DNA of 10,943 nt from Anaerolineaceae bacterium UBA700 (GCA_002298885.1 DBMK01000311.1:1-10943); one strand, 5' to 3'. Numbered from the stretch's first letter, positions 1-7,134 are shown. The notes: generated by a model not told the origin, from the sequence alone. Numbers and translations: made by a program.

Positions 1-45
1 GATTCAAGGATTTTGCAGCGTTTCACACCGCAAAATCCTTGAATC
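1..45. repeat. Perfect 16-bp inverted repeat (hairpin) at window edge
   Basis: Arms 1-16 (GATTCAAGGATTTTGC) and 30-45 are exact reverse complements around a 13-nt loop (17-29). No gene covers it. On the + strand it is followed by CCTCTATT rather than a T run, so it is not a textbook rho-independent terminator in that direction. The other direction runs off the window. The most likely role is a terminator or 3'-end stabilising hairpin of a gene lying to the left, but a dispersed genomic repeat is also possible. Confidence 0.5.
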
Positions 46-69
46 CCTCTATTAATACGTGGTACACTT

Positions 70-99
70 TTGCGACGAGCAGGGTTTGATTTTTACAGT
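70..99 (+). promoter_or_regulatory. Weak candidate promoter for the propeller gene
   Basis: TTGCGA (70-75) and TACAGT (94-99) are separated by 18 bp and lie 26 bp before the start codon at 126. Each hexamer is an imperfect sigma-70 match, so this is only the best candidate in the short leader after the 1-45 hairpin. Confidence 0.25.
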
Positions 100-125
100 T
101 AGCTGTTATTTATAGGAATTGAACA

Positions 126-2243
126 ATGAAAATTCTACGCGCAGGTGTAACGATCTTCGCCGCTTTAGTGGTGTTATGCGCCCTGGTGCTGGCCGGCAAG
201 GCTGCTCCCCAATTTTCCATCCCGTCCAGCTTAGCTACCAGTATCGTCCCAAATGCAATAAAACCATATTACTTGCCCTTAATTTCCAACGGCAAGAAGA
301 CGACGGTACCGCCAACCCCTCAGCCAACCCAACAGCCAACCCCGCTGCCAACGCCATTGCCTACAGCAAGCGATGATTGGACCCAAATGGGCCATGACGC
401 CCAGCACACGGGTTACACACCACAGGTGGTGGCAACTCCCTGGCGTTGGAAATGGTCCTGGAACGGGCCGGATGCGCAGGGCGGTGTTGCCAGCGGCAAG
501 ATCAAACTGCCGCGCAACAGCCAGCCGGTCACTGGCGGCGGGCGGGTCTACATTGCCGCCGGGACGAACGGTGTATACGCATTGGATAACGCTACGGGCA
601 CACCGCTGTGGAACCGCAACCCGGGCGGCGAGATCGACTCTACTCCGGCTTACGATGCGGCGAGCGATTCGCTCTTCGTGGTATCGAGCAACGGGCAGCT
701 ATACCGGCTGAGCGCCGCAAGCGGCCAGACGACCGGGAACTTCAACGGTCAGTCCACCAGCACCCTGCCGCTGCCGCCGGCTCTATATGGCAGCCGGGTG
801 TATTTCAGTATGGGCACTCACGTCTATGCAATCCAAACGTCGAACATGGGACAGGCCTGGGCATACGATGCGGGTTCGCCGGTGGACGATCCGCCGGCGT
901 TCTCGCCGGTGACGGGCCTGGTGGTGGTAGCCAGCGACGACCTTTACATCCACGCCATCCACGACTCGAATGGGGCGCGCGCCTGGAGGGTTAAACCCAC
1001 ACCACTTTCACCGGGCGACCCCGGCGCCAGCGCACTGAATGCACAGGTAACCTACGGTTGGCCGGTCATCGCGGATGGGCATGGATTGGTGATGATTCGG
1101 TACCGGTTGAACTGGGATACGCTGTGGAAATGGAGCCCGTGGCCGACCACGAACGCCCAAATGCGAAGTAACCTGGCGAGCAACCCGGACCAACAGTCTT
1201 TATATGTCCTGCGACTCTCCGACGGGGGCGTGGCGTTTATGACCAACGTTGGAAACGGCGGGTTTGGGGATGGCGGCCGGTTGGATATGGGACCTCAGCC
1301 GGTGGTCAAACGCTATGCGGATGGCAGCGAGGTGGCCTACGAAGTGATGCGCGGCTCGACCTGCCTGAATATACCGTGTGATGGCCGGTACGATTCACGC
1401 CTGGGTGAAATGATGCTCGATTCATCGACGATATCCGGCTTTCAGGCGGGGGACGTGCGCTTTATGCAAAACACTTTTTTCCCGACTGACGAGCAGCTCA
1501 GCCTGACCATGTCCGGCAGCGATATCTTTGGCGGGCACTGGATGTTTGGAATTGCCCACCAAATCATCGACCGGTCGGCGGGGCGCGGGGCGTCGAGCGA
1601 GACACCGATTACCACCAGCAATCTCCCGCATTTCATCACCTCGGCCAGCAACTGCGCCTTCAGCGCCAGCCATTCCTGCCCGAACGGTTTGATCCAGGAT
1701 GGCGACGCCCGCAGCATCCCCGGGGGTTTCTATATCTACTATAACCAGGGACAGGTGTATAACAATTACTGGAGGGGATATTCGACGTGGATCGTTAGTG
1801 GAAACACGATCTATTTCGCCAGCAACGACGGCGCGGTGATTGCACTGGAAAACGGCACAGCACTTCAGGCCAGCCTGAAACCCCAAAGTTTGACGCAAAC
1901 TATAACCCGCCCGTTGGTTGTCAATAATCCCATCGCATACACACAGGCTGAGGATTACGCCGGATCGATTGCCACCGTGCAGGGCGAGGTTAAATTTAAA
2001 TTCAATAACGGCAAGGAAGTGTTGTTGGGCTTCCAGAATCCGCATCAAGGCGCATTCGCGGCGCTTATCCCGATCGAGGATTGGAAGAATTTCAGCATTG
2101 TCCCGGACGCACAATTTTCCACCGGGCAGTGCGTGAGCGTACATGGGCTGATCGATTGGTTCCAGGGCGACCCGGTCATCTACGTGCGCGGACCGGGGCA
2201 GATCCAGGTGATGCAATCTTGTGGAGCGGCCTCTCCTCCTTAG
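126..2243 (+). CDS. Secreted PQQ-like beta-propeller protein with C-terminal OB-fold-like domain
   Basis: This 705-residue exported protein has no enzyme motif that I recognise. Residues 1-5 are charged and 6-24 hydrophobic, with a likely signal peptidase I site near AGKAA (23-27). No lipobox is convincing. YYLPLIS (48-54) is followed by a PTxx-repeat linker (61-80). From WTQMGHDAQHTG (85-96) the protein resembles PQQ-like/WD40-like propellers, with blades of the form GRVYxxxxxGVYALDxxTGxxLW at about 139-162, then about 182-205, 224-246 and 265-288, and a late blade near 560-580. Residues about 300-555 are less regular and include several Cys. Residues about 605-696 read as an extracytoplasmic OB-fold (Y-x-G-x-I-x-x-V-x-G core, GAFAALIP, GQCVSVHG, closing VRGPGQIQV), with Cys 669 and 699 as a possible disulfide. 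The start ATG has AGGA 8 nt upstream. It is probably monocistronic, since a terminator follows at once. A role as surface binding protein or scaffold is a guess. Confidence 0.85.
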   Translation: MKILRAGVTIFAALVVLCALVLAGKAAPQFSIPSSLATSIVPNAIKPYYLPLISNGKKTTVPPTPQPTQQPTPLPTPLPTASDDWTQMGHDAQHTGYTPQVVATPWRWKWSWNGPDAQGGVASGKIKLPRNSQPVTGGGRVYIAAGTNGVYALDNATGTPLWNRNPGGEIDSTPAYDAASDSLFVVSSNGQLYRLSAASGQTTGNFNGQSTSTLPLPPALYGSRVYFSMGTHVYAIQTSNMGQAWAYDAGSPVDDPPAFSPVTGLVVVASDDLYIHAIHDSNGARAWRVKPTPLSPGDPGASALNAQVTYGWPVIADGHGLVMIRYRLNWDTLWKWSPWPTTNAQMRSNLASNPDQQSLYVLRLSDGGVAFMTNVGNGGFGDGGRLDMGPQPVVKRYADGSEVAYEVMRGSTCLNIPCDGRYDSRLGEMMLDSSTISGFQAGDVRFMQNTFFPTDEQLSLTMSGSDIFGGHWMFGIAHQIIDRSAGRGASSETPITTSNLPHFITSASNCAFSASHSCPNGLIQDGDARSIPGGFYIYYNQGQVYNNYWRGYSTWIVSGNTIYFASNDGAVIALENGTALQASLKPQSLTQTITRPLVVNNPIAYTQAEDYAGSIATVQGEVKFKFNNGKEVLLGFQNPHQGAFAALIPIEDWKNFSIVPDAQFSTGQCVSVHGLIDWFQGDPVIYVRGPGQIQVMQSCGAASPP
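309..365 (+). repeat. 12-bp-period repeat encoding PTxx linker
   Basis: A degenerate tandem repeat built on CCAACC encodes PTPQ-PTQQ-PTPL-PTPL-PT, residues 62-80 of the propeller protein. Such Pro/Thr linkers separate an anchored or cleaved N-terminus from a folded extracellular domain and are often O-glycosylated. The DNA repeat is long enough to vary in copy number by slippage. Confidence 0.7.
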
Positions 2244-2256
2244 TCTGAGCCAGTAT

Positions 2257-2292
2257 CGAGCCGGTTTTGTGCAACAAAACCGGCTCGTTTTT
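2257..2292 (+). terminator. Rho-independent terminator after the propeller gene
   Basis: Arms 2257-2270 (CGAGCCGGTTTTGT) and 2274-2287 form a perfect 14-bp stem, followed directly by TTTTT (2288-2292). It begins 14 bp after the propeller stop codon. The T run ends only 23 bp before the transporter ATG, so the hairpin also lies in the leader of the next gene. Confidence 0.9.
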
Positions 2293-2315
2293 CGTTGATA
2301 TTGATAAAGGTAATT

Positions 2316-3479
2316 ATGTCGAAAAGCCAGTTAATTTTATTTGGCCTGGCGATGGTGATCATCGTGGGAAACGGCGGAGGAATGGCGTCCCTGTTGCCGG
2401 TCTACCTGGGCCATGCCGGAGCGAATGATGCGTACATCAGTTTTTTATTTGCAATGCTGTACCTGGCCCTGTCCGTTGGGGGCATTCTGGCCGGCTGGCT
2501 TTCCGACCGGATTCAGCGGCGCAAACTAATGTGTGTGGCCAGCGCAGCTTTGGAAATTCTCACCAGCATCCTGCTGCTCAGCGCGCCTTCTCTTGAGATT
2601 TTATCGGTGATCTTGATTGTGTGCTGGTTCCTGGCCGGATTCCACGTCGCCCTGGTCAACATCCTGGTGGGGCTGCAGGCGGAGGAAAATAAGCGCGGCC
2701 AGGTGTTTGGCATTTTGGCATTTGTGATCGGCCTCGGGCCAATCCTCTCCGGTTTTATTTATGGCCGGGTATTGGACACCTACGGCATGGGTGCGTTATG
2801 GGTCATCAGCCTGGTTGTTTCTGTCCTCTGGACGCTGATCGCGCTTTTTTATAAAGATGCACCTAATCCGGCTGAGTCCGTACCGGCGAAGGTCCAGGCT
2901 GTGCGTTCCCCCTTGGGTGCGGCATTCACTTTGCTGATCCTGGCTTCAATCCTGGCTTGCACGGTCATCAACGGCGGGAAATTAGGAATTTCAATCGTCA
3001 TGGACCGTTTGAAATTCTCTGCCGGAGACATCTCGACGACGGGCGGCATTGCCAGCCTGGTTGCGCTAGGCATGCCGCTTCTGCTCGGCTGGCTCTCCGA
3101 CCGGATCGGGCGTAAATTCCTGATTATTGCCCTCAATCTGCTGGGCTTCCTGGGCCTGTTCATCCTGAGCCAGACTCAGGCGCTGCCCGGTTTCTGGGCA
3201 GCGGCTTCGCTGTTCTCTCTGTACGGATGCTTTATTGGGTTGGCCAACGCCCTGACGACCGACCTGGTGCCGCGCCAGGCGCTGGGCGTAGGGCTTGCTT
3301 GGATGTCCAGTGCATCAAACATCGCCGGGATATTCAGCTCGGCGTTGTTGGGAGTGGGCCTCAGCGGCCTGGGGGCGGCAACTACCTTCCTTGTGGGGCT
3401 AGCCTTGCCTGCCGCGGCGATCGTGATGATGGTCCGCGTGACTGAGCGCAGGCTGCCTGCCGTGTTCCAACTACAATAA
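2316..3479 (+). CDS. Major facilitator superfamily (MFS) transporter
   Basis: This 387-residue integral inner-membrane protein belongs to the MFS, a family of secondary transporters usually driven by proton motive force. The hydropathy pattern fits 12 helices: six before residue about 178, a cytoplasmic loop of about 179-200 rich in charge and Pro, then six more. MFS motif A occurs in both halves, GWLSDRIQRRK (60-70) between helices 2 and 3 and GWLSDRIGRK (258-267) between helices 8 and 9, a clear sign of the duplicated 6+6 fold. An upstream in-frame TTG at 2295 is possible, but ATG 2316 is preferred because AAAGG (2306-2310) sits 5 nt before it and MSKSQ leads straight into helix 1. The substrate cannot be told from sequence; a drug- or metabolite-efflux type is the commonest match for this size. 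It follows the propeller gene's terminator with almost no leader and ends at a shared terminator with a convergent gene. Confidence 0.9.
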   Translation: MSKSQLILFGLAMVIIVGNGGGMASLLPVYLGHAGANDAYISFLFAMLYLALSVGGILAGWLSDRIQRRKLMCVASAALEILTSILLLSAPSLEILSVILIVCWFLAGFHVALVNILVGLQAEENKRGQVFGILAFVIGLGPILSGFIYGRVLDTYGMGALWVISLVVSVLWTLIALFYKDAPNPAESVPAKVQAVRSPLGAAFTLLILASILACTVINGGKLGISIVMDRLKFSAGDISTTGGIASLVALGMPLLLGWLSDRIGRKFLIIALNLLGFLGLFILSQTQALPGFWAAASLFSLYGCFIGLANALTTDLVPRQALGVGLAWMSSASNIAGIFSSALLGVGLSGLGAATTFLVGLALPAAAIVMMVRVTERRLPAVFQLQ

Positions 3480-3484
3480 TTTAT

Positions 3485-3528
3485 AAAACGCAGAAATGCG
3501 CCCGAAATTGGGCGCATTTCTGCGTTTT
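3485..3528. terminator. Bidirectional terminator between convergent genes
   Basis: Arms 3485-3503 and 3510-3528 form a perfect 19-bp stem with a 6-nt loop (GAAATT). The stem begins with AAAA and ends with TTTT, so each strand has a short U run at the 3' side. It lies 5 bp after the MFS stop codon and 14 bp after (in - strand sense) the cyclase stop at 3543-3545, and so can serve both genes. Confidence 0.9.
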
Positions 3529-3542
3529 AACCATTGTGGGAT

Positions 3543-5192
3543 TTAGTTCCGCCCGACCAATTTTGAGCGATACATGGCCTGGTCGGCGCGGGCGATCACG
3601 GCTGCAAGGTCAGCATCCCCTGGTCCGGCCTGGGCGACGCCCAGGCTGGCGGTAATATGGATTTCGTCGTCACCGACACGGATGGGCGTGTTCGATATAA
3701 CCTGGCGGAGGCGCTCGGACACCTCCTGCGCGCTGGCGATCTGGGTGTACGGAAGCAGGATGACGAATTCTTCCCCGCCGTAGCGGCAGCACACGTCTCC
3801 TTTACGCCCATTTGTGGCCAATAATCGCGATATTTCAATCAACACCTGGTCGCCGGTAGCGTGGCTGAAGTTATCGTTTACTAACTTGAAGTGGTCAATA
3901 TCGAGCAGGAGCACCGATAATGGGTGTCCCTCCTTGTGCGACCGTTCGAGTTCGTATTCACCCAGCGTGAACAGATGCCGGCGGTTATACAGGCCGGTCA
4001 GCGGATCGGTGGTGGCGAGTTTTTCAAGCTCGGCGCGCTCGCGCAGGCGTTCGTCGATCTCGCGTTCAAGCGCCCGGTTGCTCAACCAGAGGACCTCGGC
4101 CTCCTTGCCCGTCTTTTCAACCTGGTGCAGAATCTTCAAGTTTTCGACCCGATAGCTCGTAGCTTCAGCCAGAGATAGCTCCAGGGCGTCGTGAAACTCT
4201 TTGAGATGGAGCAATGCTTCCTGGAGATTCCCCTGGGCCTCATAAATCCCGGCGAGCATTTCGTGGTATTTATAACGATAGCCGTGGGATTGGCGGCTGT
4301 CGGCGATCTGAAGGGCTTTGTGGAAATGCTCGCGGGCTCGGTCTACCTGATTTTGTTCGAGGTAAATCTTGCCCAGGGTGAGCATGACCTCCATGTCGAG
4401 ATATTCGGAGTTGATCTTGCGCGACTTGGCAAGGCATTCCTCGAAAGTTTCCTCGGCATGAGCATAATCGCCGGCAGCAAAATAGGCTTTTCCGAGCGTA
4501 TCCAGGCCCTTGGCTTCGAGCGATTCAAGCCCCAGGGCGCGAAAAATAACCAGCCCTGCCTGGGCGCTGGCAATGGCTTCAGCCGTGGCGCCGAGCATCC
4601 CCTGGGCTGAGGCCAGGTTATTCAAAGTTACGCCTTTGCTGCGGCTCACTGCCTGGTTTTCCTGCAGCAGCAAGGCGTGCTGGAAACTCTCCATGGCCTG
4701 CTCGTGGACCCCCTTCGAACTGTACGCCGTGCCCAGGGAGGTCAATACGGAGGCTTCTTTTTCTGCGTTGCCCGATTCTTGATAGAGTTTGAGGGCGCGG
4801 TTCAAGAAATCGAACGCTTCGTCGGAGTTGCCCAGGCGCTGATGGGCCCAACCGATGGAATGCGAGGCGAGCGCCAGTAGGTCTGGGAACAATTGGCCTT
4901 GCAGCAAGGCGTACGCTTCGAGCAGGCGGGTGAGGGCTAATCCATAGGCGCCGGAATTGATGGCCAGCTCTCCCAGAGTGATCAATGCCTGGGCTGTGCC
5001 GCGCAGGTAGATATGCCCGACGGCCTCCTGGATCTGGGAACATTCCAGGGCGCGTTCGGCCAGGCTGCGGGCGCGGTCACGGTCCTGTTCGAGCAATTCC
5101 CAGGCCAGGGCATTGAGGGCATCAATCCCATCCAATCCGCTGGCTGAGGCAGCGACCTGATCCTCTAATTCCTTCAACCTGTCAGAAGTCAT
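3543..5192 (-). CDS. TPR-GGDEF diguanylate cyclase (paralog A)
   Basis: The 549-residue cytosolic protein has no signal peptide or membrane helix. It is predicted to condense two GTP into cyclic di-GMP. About seven TPR-like helical pairs at roughly 40-residue spacing span residues 60-340, followed by a charged probable coiled coil (about 345-392) and a C-terminal GGDEF domain from TTDPLTGLYNRR (about 394) to the end. Active-site GGEEF is at about 472-476, metal-binding LLDIDHFK at about 429-436, and an intact inhibitory RxxD site (RKGD) ends 5 residues before GGEEF. This predicts an active, product-inhibited enzyme. ATG at 5190-5192 is chosen over the adjacent TTG (5193-5195) because MTSDRLKELEDQ then aligns with the paralog's MSTPSEQIKQLEDQ; only a weak GGGA lies upstream. 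The paralog ends 57 bp upstream on the same strand, so the two probably share a transcript. No EAL or HD-GYP partner is in the window. The TPR part probably binds a protein or small ligand, identity unknown. Confidence 0.92.
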   Translation of the reverse strand: MTSDRLKELEDQVAASASGLDGIDALNALAWELLEQDRDRARSLAERALECSQIQEAVGHIYLRGTAQALITLGELAINSGAYGLALTRLLEAYALLQGQLFPDLLALASHSIGWAHQRLGNSDEAFDFLNRALKLYQESGNAEKEASVLTSLGTAYSSKGVHEQAMESFQHALLLQENQAVSRSKGVTLNNLASAQGMLGATAEAIASAQAGLVIFRALGLESLEAKGLDTLGKAYFAAGDYAHAEETFEECLAKSRKINSEYLDMEVMLTLGKIYLEQNQVDRAREHFHKALQIADSRQSHGYRYKYHEMLAGIYEAQGNLQEALLHLKEFHDALELSLAEATSYRVENLKILHQVEKTGKEAEVLWLSNRALEREIDERLRERAELEKLATTDPLTGLYNRRHLFTLGEYELERSHKEGHPLSVLLLDIDHFKLVNDNFSHATGDQVLIEISRLLATNGRKGDVCCRYGGEEFVILLPYTQIASAQEVSERLRQVISNTPIRVGDDEIHITASLGVAQAGPGDADLAAVIARADQAMYRSKLVGRN

Positions 5193-5220
5193 CAATAAGT
5201 TGTCCCGAGGTACGGTTTGA

Positions 5221-5244
5221 GCCCGGCTGCTTTACAGACCGGGC
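5221..5244 (-). other. Intergenic hairpin between the two cyclase genes
   Basis: GCCCGG (5221-5226) and CCGGGC (5239-5244) pair, with an inner CTG/CAG extension interrupted by one bulged base. On the transcribed - strand it is followed by TCAAACCG, with no U run. It is therefore more likely an mRNA-processing or partial attenuation element within a two-gene transcript than a full terminator. Confidence 0.45.
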
Positions 5245-5249
5245 GAATT

Positions 5250-6929
5250 TCAAGTATGGTTACTGGCGTACGAGGTCACCACGCGGTTCTTTCCGGAACG
5301 TTTGGCGGCATACAAAGCCTGGTCGGCGCGATCCAGCAGACCTTCCAGGCTTTCGTCCGCTTCGCCAGCCTGGGCGATGCCGATGCTGATCGTGATCTGG
5401 ATGCCCTGCGAGCCGTTGGAAGTAATCCCTTGGGCGACTTTGCGCAGGATACGCTCGGCGACCTTCTGGACGGCAAACATGCCGGTCTTGGGCAGGATGG
5501 CAGCAAATTCCTCGCCGCCAATACGCCCGAGAAGGTCCTCTTTACGCAGGCTGGACTGGATGGCGGCGCTCACGTCGATCAACACCTGGTCACCGGCCAG
5601 ATGCCCGTAGCGGTCGTTCACTTTCTTGAAATCGTCGATGTCCATCATCAAGGCTGCCAGTGACTGGCCAGCCTGAAAGGCGGTCTCGAAGGCGTAACCG
5701 CCAAGGGTCATGAAATGGCGCCGGTTGAGCAGGCCGGTGAGCGAGTCAGTCGTCGCCAGGATTTCCATTTCGGCAACGGCCTGGCGATGGTTTGAGATTT
5801 CCTGGCGCAGAGCTAAATTCTTGAGCGAATAGATCTCCGAATCGATGCGGGTGGTCTCGGCTTGCTGGGAAACCATCAGGTTCCCAAGGCGCATTTGAGT
5901 CTCTTCATTGTAAACCTGGGAGCGCATGCTGTGGAACAGCTTGTAATGGGCGATGGCTCTGGTCAGGTCGCCTTTGTCCTCATAGATTCGCGATAGCAGG
6001 GCATGAATCTGGTAACTGAAGCGGTTCACGCCGCGGGCTTCAACCGATTCGAGGGATTGGCGCAGCCAGGCGGCGGCTTCATCCAGGCGTCCCTGGCCGA
6101 TAGCGGCGCGAGCCAGGTTCAGCTTGATCTCACCCGGATCGGTGCCGATGCCATTGTAGTACTGCTGAACCTGGTTAAAAAATTTTTCAGCGTGGGTGTA
6201 ATCGCCTTTAGCGAGGTAAATCTGGCCAATGGTGTCTAGAAAGGAGGCAATCAAGTCTGGTAACTGGAGTGAACGGGCAATTTTAAGGCTTTCATTGGCG
6301 CTTTTCAGGGCGTCGTCGTAAGCCTGAATTTCGAATTGAGTCATCGCCAGGTTGTTCAAAATGAGGCTGCGCATGCGCGTTTCGCCATCGTTTTCGAGGT
6401 ATTTCAAAGCGCGGTTGAGTGCCTCGATCGAGCCTTCCTTATCGCCGCTTTCGCCGTAGATCGCCCCGAGCGAATTGAGGGTTCTGGCTTCAACTGCTGT
6501 ATCACCGCTCTCCCTGGCGAACCGCAGCGCTTTGTGCAACACTTCGATGGCCTGAGGAAAATCGCCGATGTTGAAATATACCCAACCCAGGTCGTTCAGC
6601 ACGTCCAATAACTCGTCGAGCTCGTGAAGGGCTTCCAGCATCGCCTGTGCGTCCAACAACCGGGTGAGGGCAGTGCGGTAATCGCATCGGATTTTTGAAA
6701 TCGAGCCCAGCTTGGATAAGCTGAACGCAACACCCTTCTTATACGGCTCCCCGGATTCACGGCTGCTCGCCAACTTGAAGGCGCGCTGGGCGTATTCATC
6801 GGCCTGGTCAATGTTTTCGACGATCAGAGCCGTCGCAAGCGCATTCAGCGCATCGACTTCTTGGGAAGTAGTCGCTGCGGCTGCCAGTTGGTCTTCCAGT
6901 TGTTTGATTTGCTCGGAAGGGGTGCTCAT
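5250..6929 (-). CDS. TPR-GGDEF diguanylate cyclase (paralog B)
   Basis: This 559-residue protein has the same architecture as its downstream neighbour: N-terminal helices with IKQLEDQ, about seven TPR units (roughly 65-340, for example ALNRALKYLEN and GDYTHAEKFFNQ), a charged probable helical linker (about 340-390), and a GGDEF domain from TTDSLTGLLNRRH (393-405). MMDIDDFKKVND (428-439) supplies the metal site, RKED (462-465) the inhibitory site and GGEEF (471-475) the active site, so it should make c-di-GMP with feedback control. It has no membrane segment and should sense a cytosolic cue through the TPR array. Similarity from the N-terminus to the GGDEF domain indicates tandem duplication of a whole gene. 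The ATG at 6927-6929 has no Shine-Dalgarno sequence but lies 5 nt after a TATTAT element, suggesting a leaderless transcript. It is divergent from the hydrogenase protease gene. Confidence 0.92.
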   Translation of the reverse strand: MSTPSEQIKQLEDQLAAAATTSQEVDALNALATALIVENIDQADEYAQRAFKLASSRESGEPYKKGVAFSLSKLGSISKIRCDYRTALTRLLDAQAMLEALHELDELLDVLNDLGWVYFNIGDFPQAIEVLHKALRFARESGDTAVEARTLNSLGAIYGESGDKEGSIEALNRALKYLENDGETRMRSLILNNLAMTQFEIQAYDDALKSANESLKIARSLQLPDLIASFLDTIGQIYLAKGDYTHAEKFFNQVQQYYNGIGTDPGEIKLNLARAAIGQGRLDEAAAWLRQSLESVEARGVNRFSYQIHALLSRIYEDKGDLTRAIAHYKLFHSMRSQVYNEETQMRLGNLMVSQQAETTRIDSEIYSLKNLALRQEISNHRQAVAEMEILATTDSLTGLLNRRHFMTLGGYAFETAFQAGQSLAALMMDIDDFKKVNDRYGHLAGDQVLIDVSAAIQSSLRKEDLLGRIGGEEFAAILPKTGMFAVQKVAERILRKVAQGITSNGSQGIQITISIGIAQAGEADESLEGLLDRADQALYAAKRSGKNRVVTSYASNHT

Positions 6930-6934
6930 TGACT

Positions 6935-6940
6935 ATAATA
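6935..6940 (-). promoter_or_regulatory. Candidate -10 element for paralog B (leaderless start)
   Basis: Read on the - strand this is TATTAT, 5/6 to TATAAT, followed by AGTCA and then the ATG of the cyclase. With normal -10 to +1 spacing transcription would begin at or within one base of the ATG. No good -35 hexamer stands 16-18 bp upstream, and the surrounding A/T-rich sequence can give such matches by chance. Confidence 0.35.
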
Positions 6941-7009
6941 AATTAATATACTCGTTACAGTGGGTTTTTCGTTCGAGTAGCATGTAATGGATCAATTATA
7001 TGACGAATG

Positions 7010-7027
7010 TGGTTTAACGCCAAACCA
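7010..7027. repeat. Small inverted repeat in the divergent intergenic region
   Basis: TGGTTT (7010-7015) and AAACCA (7022-7027) surround AACGCC. It lies between the two divergent start regions, about 80 bp from the cyclase ATG and 27 bp before the candidate -35 of the protease gene. This fits a small operator, but a 6-bp repeat can be chance. The rest of 6930-7139 shows only the candidate promoters and the 7058-7072 repeat. Confidence 0.3.
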
Positions 7028-7053
7028 ATCGAGGTATCGGTTTTGAAAGGTGC

Positions 7054-7082
7054 ATGAAATTCTTCTGGAATTCTGCGATAAT
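7054..7082 (+). promoter_or_regulatory. Candidate extended -10 promoter for the hydrogenase protease
   Basis: TGC-GATAAT (7074-7082) is an extended -10 with 5/6 match to TATAAT, and ATGAAA (7054-7059) lies 17 bp upstream of the hexamer. The spacer holds a 5-bp inverted repeat, AATTC-TTCTG-GAATT (7058-7072), that could be an operator. A start near 7089 would give a leader of about 50 nt to the ATG at 7140 and would exclude translation from the GTG at 7050. Confidence 0.4.
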
Positions 7083-7130
7083 CAACGGAGAGCATTGGCT
7101 GGGCGGAATTTTGTGCACAATAAATTGGTT

Positions 7131-7134
7131 GGAG
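7131..7134 (+). promoter_or_regulatory. Shine-Dalgarno that fixes the protease start
   Basis: GGAG lies 5 nt before ATG 7140. It decides between that ATG and an in-frame GTG at 7050, which would add 30 residues unlike the family N-terminus. Confidence 0.6.

Noticed and set aside
94..110. ACAG-TTAG-CTGT mini-palindrome before the propeller gene
   Set aside because: Only four paired bases; not above chance.
309..365. CRISPR-like or other array at the CCAACC repeat
   Set aside because: The period is 12 bp with no spacers, and it is in frame as a PTxx protein linker.
119..376. Short reading frame overlapping the start of the propeller gene in another frame
   Set aside because: It is out of frame with a convincing signal peptide and linker, and its product has no signal or domain.
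1422..2216. 264-codon reading frame on the - strand inside the propeller gene
   Set aside because: It is antisense to the propeller and OB-like domain, whose + strand translation shows clear fold patterns; no domain is visible in the antisense product.
2295..2315. TTG at 2295 as start of the MFS gene
   Set aside because: It sits 2 bp after the terminator T run with no ribosome site; ATG 2316 is preceded by AAAGG.
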